A stretch of DNA of 20,097 nt, from contig CAKSKO010000001.1 of the NCBI GenBank assembly GCA_934465125.1, positions 1 to 20,097 of the forward strand. Direction: 5' to 3'. A model generated the notes under the pieces. That model made no database searches, was not told where the DNA came from, and worked only from the letters and a program-made list of their open reading frames with translations. A program made the position numbers and the translations under genes. Of this stretch, positions 5,972 to 13,466 are shown piece after piece (position 1 is the stretch's first letter; each line of letters opens with the position of its first letter). Origin of the DNA: an uncultured Eubacteriales bacterium. Its GTDB lineage: Bacteria > Bacillota > Clostridia > Oscillospirales > Acutalibacteraceae.

Positions 5972-7057
5972 ATGAAACGTGTTTATAATTTTTCCGCGGG
6001 TCCTTCTATCTTACCCGAAGCAGTCTTACGCATCGCTGCGGATGAAATGTTAGAGTATCACGGAAGCGGTCAGTCGGTTATGGAAATGTCACACCGCTCT
6101 AAAATATATGGAAGTATTATCAGTGAGGCGGAATCTCTTCTTCGCGAAGTAATGAAGATTCCGAACAACTATCATGTGTTGTTTTTGCAGGGCGGTGCAT
6201 CATCACAGTTTGCAATGATCCCTTTAAACTTGATGAACAAGAATAAGAAGGCCGACTATGTTTTGACAGGGCAATGGGCAACCAAAGCTTATAAGGAAGG
6301 TTCTCGATATGGAGAAGCAAATATTGTCGCTTCTTCGAAAGACAAAACATTTTCTTATATTCCAAAATTAGATTCGAGCACTTTCTCAAAAGATGCAGAC
6401 TATTTCCATATCTGCTTAAACAACACGATCTACGGCACTACTTATCATATCTTACCGGATACCGGAGACGTCCCGCTTGTCGCCGACATTTCCTCGTGTA
6501 TTTTATCAGAACCTTTAGACGTCTCGAAGTTCGGGGTTCTTTATGCGGGAGCACAAAAAAACATGGGTCCTGCCGGGCTGACGGTTGTTATTATCCGCGA
6601 TGATCTCGTTGGGCATGCCCGTGATATAACTCCGACAATGTTTAACTATCAAACACATGTCGACAATAATTCCATGTTCAACACCCCGCCGTGTTACTCG
6701 ATTTATATCTGCAAACTGGTTCTTGATTGGATTAAAAATGAAATCGGCGGACTCACCGAAATGAAAGCACGAAACGAGAGAAAAGCAAAACTACTTTATG
6801 ATTATTTGGATTCTTCCAAACTATTTCGTGGTACTGTTGTTCCGGAGGATCGTTCGCTGATGAACATTCCGTTTATCACTGGAAGCGAAGAGCTTGATGC
6901 AAAATTTGTAAAAGAAGCCGCTGAAAATAATATTGTCAATATCAAAGGACACCGCAGTGTCGGTGGAATGCGTGCTTCTATCTATAACGCGATGCCGATC
7001 GAGGGTGTGCAAGCGCTTGCGTCATTCATGGAACAGTTTGAAAAGGAAAACATCTAA
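5972..7057 (+). CDS. serC: Phosphoserine aminotransferase
   Basis: SerC converts 3-phosphohydroxypyruvate and glutamate to phosphoserine and 2-oxoglutarate with PLP, the second step of serine synthesis (also used in vitamin B6 synthesis in some bacteria). The 361-residue product has the family start VYNFSAGPSILPEAVL (4-19) and the PLP lysine K196 in YAGAQKNMGPAG. The phosphate-binding end is GHRSVGGMRASIYNAMP (326-342). Length is standard. The ATG at 5972 is chosen because it follows GGAGG and the promoter, and homologs begin here; an in-frame ATG at 5918 lies in the -10 box. serA follows after 142 bases in the same direction, and a terminator is seen only after serA, so the two form an operon. 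Confidence 0.96.
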   Translation: MKRVYNFSAGPSILPEAVLRIAADEMLEYHGSGQSVMEMSHRSKIYGSIISEAESLLREVMKIPNNYHVLFLQGGASSQFAMIPLNLMNKNKKADYVLTGQWATKAYKEGSRYGEANIVASSKDKTFSYIPKLDSSTFSKDADYFHICLNNTIYGTTYHILPDTGDVPLVADISSCILSEPLDVSKFGVLYAGAQKNMGPAGLTVVIIRDDLVGHARDITPTMFNYQTHVDNNSMFNTPPCYSIYICKLVLDWIKNEIGGLTEMKARNERKAKLLYDYLDSSKLFRGTVVPEDRSLMNIPFITGSEELDAKFVKEAAENNIVNIKGHRSVGGMRASIYNAMPIEGVQALASFMEQFEKENI

Positions 7058-7199
7058 TAAGGATTTTCTATTTTTTATTTACTTATCTATATCATCCACT
7101 GCTCGTCAAGAGAATAAAGTGACGATATTACTTTACGTTTTGATCTCGCTTGATGGCGGTGGTTGATTTCTACTTGAAAGAAAGGGTGTGTATACCGCG

Positions 7200-8363
7200 G
7201 TGTATAACATTTTGACATTAAATAAGATTTCTAAAAAAGGGTTAAACGAATTTGGCTCTGACTATCAATATGGCGACAACATTGAAAATCCTGATGCTGT
7301 ACTGGTTCGCTCCACATCGATGCATGAGATGGAATTTCCAGGAAACCTTGCTGCGATTGCGAGGGCCGGAGCCGGAGTGAATAATATTCCTGTTGACCGA
7401 TGCAGCGAAAAAGGAATTGTTGTATTCAATACTCCGGGGGCCAACGCAAATGCGGTGAAAGAACTTGTATTGATGGGCCTTTTCCTTTCATCAAGAAAGA
7501 TTGTTCCAGGACTTTCTTTTGTTTCTTCTCTAAAAGGCAAGGGAGATGAGGTCGCCAAAATGACTGAAAAAGGAAAAAGCGCATTTGCAGGACCGGAAGT
7601 GCTGGGCAAAAAACTCGGGGTAATCGGTTTAGGTGCAATTGGGATTCTTGTTGCAAATGCCGCAACTCAACTCGGCATGAAAGTATATGGATACGATCCT
7701 TATATTTCGGTTGACGCCGCATGGGGGCTTTCCTCTTCTGTTACTCACGCGCATTCTCTTGATATGATCTTTTCTGAATGTGATTATATTACAATCCATG
7801 TGCCGCTGACCCCCGATACCAAAGAAATGATCAATCAAGAATCTATTTCTAAGATGAAAGACGGGGTTAGAATCTTAAATTATTCAAGAGCGAATCTCGT
7901 AAATGCCGCGGATATCGTCTCTGCTACACAAAGCGGAAAGGTTTCTTGCTATGTTACCGATTTCCCGACTGATGAAATTCTTGGCGTTGAGGGAATTGTC
8001 GTACTGCCGCACTTAGGTGCTTCTACTCCGGAATCAGAAGATAACTGCGCATTTATGGCAGCACACGAGATTATCGATTATCTGGAAAATGGAAATATCG
8101 TAAACTCTGTTAACCTTCCGAATATTTCTATGACGCGTGAAGGTCGAACAAGGCTCTGTGTCCTGCACAAAAATGTTCCGAATATGATTAGCGCTATTTC
8201 GTCTGTCCTTTCAGCAAACGGGATTAACATTGAAAACATGCAGAGCAAATCTAGAAACGATTACGCATATGCGATGTTTGATGTTTCAAGCGATATTTCT
8301 GATGCTGTGTTCTCAAATATCGTCTCCATTGAAGGAGTCGTTCGTATCCGTGTCATCCAATAA
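7200..8363 (+). CDS. serA: D-3-phosphoglycerate dehydrogenase with C-terminal ACT domain
   Basis: SerA oxidises 3-phosphoglycerate to 3-phosphohydroxypyruvate with NAD, the first committed step of serine synthesis. The 387-residue product has a substrate region around RAGAGVNNIP (55-64) and an NAD Rossmann motif G143-L-G145-A-I-G148 with D166. The catalytic set is R230, E259 and H271 (PHLGAST). The ACT domain (about 318-387, RLCVLHKNVPNMISAI) suggests allosteric control, typically by serine. The usual RG after the catalytic asparagine is RA. I favour the GTG at 7200, giving MYNILTLNKIS as in homologs. An in-frame GTG at 7188 is only 2 bases after AGAAAGG and would add four residues. The terminator lies just downstream. 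Confidence 0.94.
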   Translation: MYNILTLNKISKKGLNEFGSDYQYGDNIENPDAVLVRSTSMHEMEFPGNLAAIARAGAGVNNIPVDRCSEKGIVVFNTPGANANAVKELVLMGLFLSSRKIVPGLSFVSSLKGKGDEVAKMTEKGKSAFAGPEVLGKKLGVIGLGAIGILVANAATQLGMKVYGYDPYISVDAAWGLSSSVTHAHSLDMIFSECDYITIHVPLTPDTKEMINQESISKMKDGVRILNYSRANLVNAADIVSATQSGKVSCYVTDFPTDEILGVEGIVVLPHLGASTPESEDNCAFMAAHEIIDYLENGNIVNSVNLPNISMTREGRTRLCVLHKNVPNMISAISSVLSANGINIENMQSKSRNDYAYAMFDVSSDISDAVFSNIVSIEGVVRIRVIQ

Positions 8364-8372
8364 ATTCCGAAG

Positions 8373-8412
8373 AAAAATCTCCTGTCGAAAAACAGGAGAT
8401 TTTTTCTTTTTT
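8373..8412 (+). terminator. Intrinsic terminator of the serCA operon
   Basis: A 13-bp stem (arms 8373-8385 and 8392-8404) with a 6-base loop is followed by a T-rich tail to about 8412. It begins 9 bases after the serA stop. The AT outer and GC inner stem is a textbook rho-independent terminator. Confidence 0.93.
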
Positions 8413-8414
8413 GG

Positions 8415-8469
8415 TAGAATGTTGTATTTCTATTTATATTTCATTATAATATATTGTTAGAACATTCTA
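8415..8469 (+). promoter_or_regulatory. Promoter enclosed by a 9-bp inverted repeat, upstream of the membrane-protein gene
   Basis: TTGTAT (8422-8427), 17 bases, TATAAT (8445-8450) forms a good sigma-A promoter. It lies between perfect 9-bp arms, TAGAATGTT at 8415-8423 and AACATTCTA at 8461-8469. The right arm is itself part of a small palindrome TAGAA-CA-TTCTA (8458-8469) at the expected transcription start. A dimeric repressor bound at both arms could loop over or block this promoter; that is inference. Confidence 0.65.
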
Positions 8470-8484
8470 TAAAAGGAGTTTGTT

Positions 8485-9864
8485 ATGAAAAAAATATTTA
8501 TATTCCTTTGTTTAATTGTCATTTTAACCTTTAGCTGCAGCACCGCTGTTTCAGCTAAAATACAGAATTCAGAATCCTATTCGATTGAAAATATTCATAT
8601 GAATATTCAGGTTCCTTCGAATCTTATCACCTTTACTAGAACGATTGACGAGAATGATCCTGGTTTAAAATCCCTCAATTTAACAAAAGACAAATTAGAA
8701 AAGCAGTATAAAGAATCTGGAATTTTTCTAGATGCTGTTTCTCCAGATCTTTCCTACGAGATCACTGTTACCATGAATGAAGACGAAAATTCCAAATCAG
8801 TCTATGATTTGAATTCCCTTTCAACCGCACAAACCGATGCGCTGCAGTCAAAATTATTAAATGAGAACCAATTTTATACCGATTGCACATTATATGCACA
8901 TCCTCAGGCTCGTTTCTTTCGTTTAACACTTTATGAAACGATTGGAGACATCCTAATTCGCGGGATACAGAATTACACCGTCTTAAACGGACAAGCAATC
9001 GATATTACTCTTTCTACCTACAAAGGTGATATTACAAACGAACAGATTGAGCTTCTAAACTATATGGTAGGCCATACCTATTTTACGCAAATTACCCCTT
9101 CTATAAACACCTGGAATGTTGGTTATCTTGCAGTCGCTATCGGAATTATCATATTATTGCTCTCTGTTATCGTCTTTATAAGTCTTAAATTTATTGCCCC
9201 ATTGGTTCGAAAAAAATGCAGAAAGAAAAAGAAAAAACAATCAGACGATTTAAAAGAAGCTGTTGTGAAACATCTTACTATTTTGGAAATCTCAAAATCC
9301 CCTTTACATATGGCTTTCAAACAAACGAAAAAACAATATAACTTGTATAATTTTAACAAAGATTCCCGCACAATCTCCCACAAATCAATCTCTTGCGCAT
9401 CCAGAAAAGAAAAAAACAATATAAAAAAACGAAAATTTAAATCACCTTTACATATGGCTTCTAAACGAACAAAGAAACAACAAGAACAATGCAACTTGTA
9501 CAATCTTAACAAAGATCTTCTTACGATACCCCAAAGTCAATCCTTTGCACAGTTAGAAAAGAAGAAAACTAATATTCTTCCTGACCCTGTTATCTTGACA
9601 AAAAACAGAAAGCCCGACAACTCACACGAACTTCCATCTCTTCAAACAATTAAGATAAATTCCTCTAATCATACAAAATCCTCATCCAGATTCCAGTCAA
9701 TTCGGCATCAACCCGTTTCAGAGTTGGTCCCACTTCCTGAAGCATTTATCGCGTCAGAAGAACTCGAAGAACTTCCTGATCCCTCTCATCTTCCAAATAA
9801 TCAGAAACAAAATCCAGTTTGGGACGAATCGATTAAAGGAGTCCATATTAAAATTGAATATTGA
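8485..9864 (+). CDS. Unrecognised single-span membrane protein with extracytoplasmic domain and repetitive basic tail
   Basis: I cannot name this 459-residue protein. Residues 1-24 are a signal peptide ending AVSA; C18 is not in a proper lipobox. Residues 25-205 form a mixed alpha/beta extracytoplasmic domain. Segments such as IQVPSNLITFTRTIDENDPG and the pattern of strands recall small secreted domains of the PsbP/Mog1 type known from Clostridia; this is a weak guess. Residues 213-238 are a hydrophobic membrane span followed by the stop-transfer run RKKCRKKKKKQ. The cytoplasmic tail (about 250-459) is low-complexity, rich in K, N, Q and S, and carries a duplicated unit starting at K271 and K319. 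The ATG follows AAAAGGAG by 6 bases. The gene is monocistronic, with its own promoter and terminator, and is more AT-rich than its neighbours. Confidence 0.85.
   Translation: MKKIFIFLCLIVILTFSCSTAVSAKIQNSESYSIENIHMNIQVPSNLITFTRTIDENDPGLKSLNLTKDKLEKQYKESGIFLDAVSPDLSYEITVTMNEDENSKSVYDLNSLSTAQTDALQSKLLNENQFYTDCTLYAHPQARFFRLTLYETIGDILIRGIQNYTVLNGQAIDITLSTYKGDITNEQIELLNYMVGHTYFTQITPSINTWNVGYLAVAIGIIILLLSVIVFISLKFIAPLVRKKCRKKKKKQSDDLKEAVVKHLTILEISKSPLHMAFKQTKKQYNLYNFNKDSRTISHKSISCASRKEKNNIKKRKFKSPLHMASKRTKKQQEQCNLYNLNKDLLTIPQSQSFAQLEKKKTNILPDPVILTKNRKPDNSHELPSLQTIKINSSNHTKSSSRFQSIRHQPVSELVPLPEAFIASEELEELPDPSHLPNNQKQNPVWDESIKGVHIKIEY
9295..9423 (+). repeat. Internal duplication, unit 1 (cytoplasmic tail of the membrane protein)
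   Basis: This encodes residues 271-313, starting KSPLHMAFKQTKKQ. It aligns with unit 2 at 9439-9576 at protein and DNA level, most clearly over CCTTTACATATGGCTT. Unit 2 is 9 bases longer, from three extra codons after KKQ. Confidence 0.8.
9439..9576 (+). repeat. Internal duplication, unit 2 (cytoplasmic tail of the membrane protein)
   Basis: This encodes residues 319-364, starting KSPLHMASKRTKKQ. In its last third the nucleotide match to unit 1 (TCAATC, TTGC-CA, AGAAAAGAA) is offset by one base relative to the reading frame. The frame is restored at AATAT near the end of both units. Confidence 0.8.
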
Positions 9865-9870
9865 GACCGA

Positions 9871-9907
9871 TAAATAAAAAAGGACACGAAATCGTGTCCT
9901 TTCTTTT
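9871..9907. terminator. Bidirectional intrinsic terminator between the membrane-protein gene and rplQ
   Basis: The stem AGGACACG/CGTGTCCT (9881-9900) has a 4-base loop and is flanked by an A-run on the left and a T-run on the right. It therefore gives a T-tailed terminator on both strands. It serves the convergent gene at 8485-9864 and the end of the spc/alpha operon at rplQ. Confidence 0.9.
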
Positions 9908-9921
9908 CATTATATCAGATC

Positions 9922-10263
9922 TTACAGCAATTCGATAATTGCCATCTCTGCAGCGTCTCCGCGGCGCGGACCTAATTTATTAATACGAGTATAGCCACCT
10001 TTTCTGTCGGCATATTTTGGAGCAATCTCATCAAAAAGCTTCTTAGCAACATCCTCTTTTGTAATAAAAGAGTAAGCCATCCGCTTATTGTGAAGATTGT
10101 TTTCCTTCGCTAAGGTGATCATCTTCTCTGTTAAGGAACGCACTTCCTTAGCACGAGTTACTGTGGTCTCGATTTTACCATTCTCTAACAGAAAGGTGAC
10201 CATCGCCCTCAGCATTGCGGTTCTATGGGCAGTATCTCTTCCGAGCTTTCTTGTTCCTGGCAT
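9922..10263 (-). CDS. rplQ: 50S ribosomal protein L17
   Basis: L17 is a large-subunit protein near the peptide exit tunnel. The 113-residue product starts [19 protein letters not shown] and carries the family segments [21 protein letters not shown] and [21 protein letters not shown] in full. I chose the ATG at 10263: AAAGGAG lies about 10 bases upstream and homologs begin here. A longer in-frame start at 10293 would place the ribosome site inside the gene. It is the last gene of the operon, 38 bases after rpoA, and ends just before the bidirectional terminator. Confidence 0.97.
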   Translation of the reverse strand: MPGTRKLGRDTAHRTAMLRAMVTFLLENGKIETTVTRAKEVRSLTEKMITLAKENNLHNKRMAYSFITKEDVAKKLFDEIAPKYADRKGGYTRINKLGPRRGDAAEMAIIELL

Positions 10264-10301
10264 CGAACATTCACTCCTTTCCCTTTGCTTCAAACAAAGA
10301 T

Positions 10302-11255
10302 TTATTCATCATCATGATGGAAACTAAATCCTAGCGCATTCAGTTTATAGATAACTTCTTCTAAAGACTTCCGTCCTAAGTTGCGGACCTTCATCATTTC
10401 CTCTTCCGATTTATTGATTAAGTCCTCTACCGTATTGATTCCTGCACGTTTGAGACAATTGAATGAGCGAACAGATAAATCGAGTTCCTCGATTGTCATC
10501 TCGAGCGCTTTCTCATTTCCTTTGTCATCTGTCACAACCATAATTTCCGTATTATAGCCTTTATCCGACAAATCAACAAACAGATTCAAATGCTCTGTTA
10601 AAACCTTCGCAGCAAGTGAAACAGCTTCTTGTGCATTGATCACTCCGTTGGTCCAAACCTCCAGCGTAAGCTTATCAAAGTCTGTGATTTGCCCTACTCT
10701 AGTATTTTCAACGTTATAGTTGACTTTTAACACCGGTGTATAAATGGAATCAACCGGCAGCACTCCGATCACATTTGTGGCCATGTTCGCTTTGTTGCGG
10801 TCCGCTGAAACATACCCTCGTCCCTTGTCAAGAGTGATCTCCATATACAATGTGGCATTTTCTCCTAAAGTCGCAATATGCAACCCTGGGTTTAAGATCT
10901 CAACTTCACTGTCACACTGAATCGAGTCCGCTGTCACTTCACAAGGTCCCTGTGCGTTAATCTCAACTGTTTTCGGTCCATTGCAGTGCAATTTCGCAGT
11001 GAGCCCTTTGATATTCAAAACAATCTCCGCAACATCCTCTTTGACCCCCGGGATTGTAGAAAACTCATGCAGCACCCCGCCGATCTTGATCGAAGTTACT
11101 GCGATGCCGGGCAGTGAAGAAAGAAGAACCCTTCTTAAACTGTTGCCGAGTGTATTGCCAAAACCGCGTTCGAGTGGCTCTACTACAAATTTACCATATG
11201 TTCCGTCGGCGGACAATGTTTCCGTCTCAATCTTTGGTTTTTCTATTTCGATCAT
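10302..11255 (-). CDS. rpoA: DNA-directed RNA polymerase alpha subunit
   Basis: This 317-residue alpha subunit dimerises to nucleate RNA polymerase assembly. The N-terminal domain (about 1-230) shows [28 protein letters not shown], here noted by its segments [11 protein letters not shown] and [11 protein letters not shown] at about 24-50. The C-terminal domain (about 245-317) has the helix-hairpin-helix segments [16 protein letters not shown] and [15 protein letters not shown], which contact UP-element DNA and activators. Length is normal. The ATG at 11255 follows GGAGGAG. The 72-base gap before it, unusually large for this operon, holds the inverted repeats described at 11281-11327, which may affect its translation. 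Confidence 0.98.
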   Translation of the reverse strand: MIEIEKPKIETETLSADGTYGKFVVEPLERGFGNTLGNSLRRVLLSSLPGIAVTSIKIGGVLHEFSTIPGVKEDVAEIVLNIKGLTAKLHCNGPKTVEINAQGPCEVTADSIQCDSEVEILNPGLHIATLGENATLYMEITLDKGRGYVSADRNKANMATNVIGVLPVDSIYTPVLKVNYNVENTRVGQITDFDKLTLEVWTNGVINAQEAVSLAAKVLTEHLNLFVDLSDKGYNTEIMVVTDDKGNEKALEMTIEELDLSVRSFNCLKRAGINTVEDLINKSEEEMMKVRNLGRKSLEEVIYKLNALGFSFHHDDE

Positions 11256-11280
11256 TTGCGCTCCTCCTTGACATTTAGGC

Positions 11281-11327
11281 AGATGATAACGTCTGTCATG
11301 ATGTATCTCATCTTAAAGATCATGACA
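11281..11327 (-). promoter_or_regulatory. Potential pseudoknot or alternative hairpin between rpsD and rpoA
   Basis: Directly after the rpsD stop, the minus strand has TGTCATGAT (11327-11319) and its perfect complement ATCATGACA (11302-11294), with a 16-base loop. The loop contains AGATGA (11313-11308), complementary to TCATCT (11286-11281) beyond the stem, the layout of an H-type pseudoknot. A second TGTCA next to the rpoA ribosome site could compete for the same arm. The complementarity is seen; the function is inferred. Confidence 0.5.
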
Positions 11328-11954
11328 TTATTTGGAGTACAACTCAACGATTAATGTTTCTTCAACTGCAAGGTCAATGTCCTCACGGGTCGGAACAGAA
11401 ATCACTTTTGCCTCTAACGCTTCTCTGTTGAGTTCCAGCCACTTCGGAACCGGACGAGATGCATTTGCTCCTAATACCGCTTTGATCTTTGTGCTCTGAC
11501 GGCTCTTCTCACAAATCGAGATGGTTTCACCCGGTTTTGTTAAGTAAGACGGAATATCCACTCTTCTGCCATCAACCATAAAATGTCCATGGACAACAAG
11601 CTGTCTCGCTTCCGCACGGGAATTTGCCCAGCCCAAACGGTAAATCACATTGTCTAAACGAGTCTCAAGAATGGAAAGCAGTGCCTCACCGGTTTTTCCT
11701 TCTTTGCGTTCTGCTAACTCGTAGTAGTGTCTGAACTGACCCTCGAGTACCCCATAATAGCGTCTTGTCATCTGTTTTGCACGAAGTTGCATTCCGTATT
11801 CTGATGTTTTTTTGCGTCCTTGCCCATGCTGGCCAGGAGCATAGCTTCTTCTTGTAATTCCACATTTATCTGAATAGCATCTGTCACCCTTCAAAAACAG
11901 TTTCTGCCCTTCACGGCGACAGAGTCTACACACAGCGCCTGTATATCTTGCCAT
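11328..11954 (-). CDS. rpsD: 30S ribosomal protein S4 (zinc-binding form)
   Basis: S4 is a primary 16S rRNA-binding protein that nucleates 30S assembly and, in several bacteria, represses its own operon. The 208-residue product has the N-terminal zinc knuckle C9-x2-C12-x13-C26-x4-C31. It also has the S4 RNA-binding domain (about 98-160, [40 protein letters not shown]). The start is the ATG at 11954. AGGAGG lies 12 bases upstream, somewhat far, and a two-codon minigene ATG AAA TAA sits in between, sharing its last base with the rpsD ATG. The ORF remains open upstream, but homologs start [16 protein letters not shown]. Confidence 0.97.
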   Translation of the reverse strand: MARYTGAVCRLCRREGQKLFLKGDRCYSDKCGITRRSYAPGQHGQGRKKTSEYGMQLRAKQMTRRYYGVLEGQFRHYYELAERKEGKTGEALLSILETRLDNVIYRLGWANSRAEARQLVVHGHFMVDGRRVDIPSYLTKPGETISICEKSRQSTKIKAVLGANASRPVPKWLELNREALEAKVISVPTREDIDLAVEETLIVELYSK

Positions 11955-11972
11955 TATTTCATTACACCTCCT
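11954..11972 (-). other. Two-codon minigene with ribosome site overlapping the rpsD start
   Basis: On the minus strand AGGAGG (11972-11967) is followed after 4 bases by ATG AAA TAA (11962-11954), and the final A begins the rpsD ATG (TAATG). Both ATGs are imperfectly spaced from the one ribosome site. The arrangement would allow termination-reinitiation onto rpsD, or it could be chance. Confidence 0.4.
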
Positions 11973-11986
11973 ATGATCGGTTGAAA

Positions 11987-12394
11987 CTAGACGCGTCTTC
12001 TTTTGGGAGGACGGCATCCGTTATGAGGAATCGGAGTGACGTCTTTGATCATGCTCACTTCGAGTCCCGCTGCCTGTAATGCGCGAATCGCAGCCTCACG
12101 TCCTGAACCCGGTCCTTTTACGAATACCTCAACCGATTTCATTCCATGCTCCATCGCCGCCTTCGCGGCAGTCTCTGCTGCAGTCTGTGCAGCAAAAGGA
12201 GTCGACTTTCTCGATCCTCTGAATCCCAGTTCTCCGGCGCTCGCCCAAGACACTGCGTTGCCCTGCACATCAGTAATTGTAACAATCGTATTATTAAAGG
12301 TGGATTGAATGTGTGCAGCTCCACGCTCGATATTCTTGCGCTCACGGCGTCTGCGCACTGCGGTGGTTTTTTTACCGCCCTTTTGTGCTGCCAT
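11987..12394 (-). CDS. rpsK: 30S ribosomal protein S11
   Basis: S11 forms part of the platform of the small subunit and shapes the mRNA exit channel near the Shine-Dalgarno helix. The 135-residue product has a basic N-terminus (about 1-24). The conserved segments [39 protein letters not shown] and [16 protein letters not shown] follow, and it ends in the usual [13 protein letters not shown] at 12394 has GAGGAATTC upstream. It sits 19 bases after rpsM and 32 bases before rpsD, the normal alpha-operon position. Confidence 0.98.
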   Translation of the reverse strand: MAAQKGGKKTTAVRRRRERKNIERGAAHIQSTFNNTIVTITDVQGNAVSWASAGELGFRGSRKSTPFAAQTAAETAAKAAMEHGMKSVEVFVKGPGSGREAAIRALQAAGLEVSMIKDVTPIPHNGCRPPKRRRV

Positions 12395-12413
12395 ACTATG
12401 AATTCCTCCTTAC

Positions 12414-12782
12414 TTATTTCTTTTTGTTTGCCATCGTTTTCTTTGGACCCTTGCGAGTACGTGCGTTTGTCTTGGAACGCTGCCCTCTTACCGGGAGCCC
12501 TTTACGGTGTCTTACTCCACGATAGCATCCGATCTCTATTAATCTTTTGATATCAAAAGCAACATCACGACGTAAATCGCCTTCTACACGGCAATTATGA
12601 TCAATATACTCTCTGAGCTTCGATACTTCATCTTCACTCAAATCTCTTACACGAGTATCTGGGTTGATCCCTGTTGCTGCAATAATGTCGTTTGCAGTTT
12701 TCCGTCCAATACCAAAAATATAAGTAAGTCCGATTTCTACTCTCTTATCCCTTGGCAAGTCAACTCCTGCGATACGTGCCAT
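12414..12782 (-). CDS. rpsM: 30S ribosomal protein S13
   Basis: S13 sits in the head of the 30S subunit and contacts tRNA and the 50S subunit through intersubunit bridges. The 122-residue product begins [19 protein letters not shown], has the helix-hairpin-helix region [13 protein letters not shown] (about 22-34), and [20 protein letters not shown] near the basic C-terminus. The ATG at 12782 is 7 bases after GGAGGTG. It starts the alpha-operon part of the cluster, 33 bases after rpmJ. Confidence 0.98.
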   Translation of the reverse strand: MARIAGVDLPRDKRVEIGLTYIFGIGRKTANDIIAATGINPDTRVRDLSEDEVSKLREYIDHNCRVEGDLRRDVAFDIKRLIEIGCYRGVRHRKGLPVRGQRSKTNARTRKGPKKTMANKKK

Positions 12783-12815
12783 ACTAGTTGCACCTCCATA
12801 TTTTAGTTTTCACCA

Positions 12816-13179
<364 letters not shown>

Positions 13180-13209
13180 AATTATAACCTCCTCATGCAA
13201 AATACCGCA

Positions 13210-13455
13210 TCAGACCTTTTCATAAAAAGGCCGCAATGCTTTGCGAATTTCACGATTGGTTGCCATCGACTCTTCCGGCACCACCGTTTTCGTAACGAAA
13301 AGATGTTTGAACTTCTTTTTCTTTGTTTTTTCAAGCGGGCGGTGTTTCCCGTCACAAATAATCGCATAGTTATTGTCACAAGCAAGAACTACAAAGAAGT
13401 CCCCTTTATCGTGTCCTGCAGCAGACCGGACCACAAGTCCTTTTACAATCTCCAT
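13210..13455 (-). CDS. KOW-domain RNA-binding protein (ribosomal L14e-like)
   Basis: This 81-residue basic protein begins MEIVKGLVVRSAAGHDKGDF, a KOW motif like that of archaeal and eukaryotic ribosomal protein L14e/L27e. A lysine run (EKTKKKKFKHLF, about 47-58) and the tail TNREIRKALRPFYEK follow. It is presumed to bind rRNA or another structured RNA; the precise role is not established. The ATG at 13455 is 6 bases after GAGGAGG; an earlier ATG at 13470 would precede that site. The position between map and infA is conserved in many Clostridia, which supports a translation-linked function. Confidence 0.88.
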   Translation of the reverse strand: MEIVKGLVVRSAAGHDKGDFFVVLACDNNYAIICDGKHRPLEKTKKKKFKHLFVTKTVVPEESMATNREIRKALRPFYEKV

Positions 13456-13466
13456 CAACGTCCTCC

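Noticed and set aside
7182..7200. T-box-like string (AGGGTG followed by ACCGCGG) just before serA
   Set aside because: The T-box core needs AGGGTGG-N-ACCGCG; here the intervening bases are different and longer. The 142-base gap shows no Stem I, no specifier loop and no terminator alternative, and the string overlaps the coding start.
8485..8556. Lipoprotein signal for the membrane protein (C18)
   Set aside because: Positions before C18 read TFS, with no L, V or I at -3. A standard cleavage site AVSA follows at residue 24, so a normal signal peptide fits better.
9123..9512. Minus-strand ORF of 129 codons within the membrane-protein gene
   Set aside because: It is phenylalanine- and cysteine-rich because it is the complement of the lysine-rich tail. 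It lacks a ribosome site and promoter.
12146..12550. Plus-strand ORF of 134 codons over rpsK and rpsM
   Set aside because: It lies antisense to two intact ribosomal protein genes with standard family lengths; this is a shadow frame.
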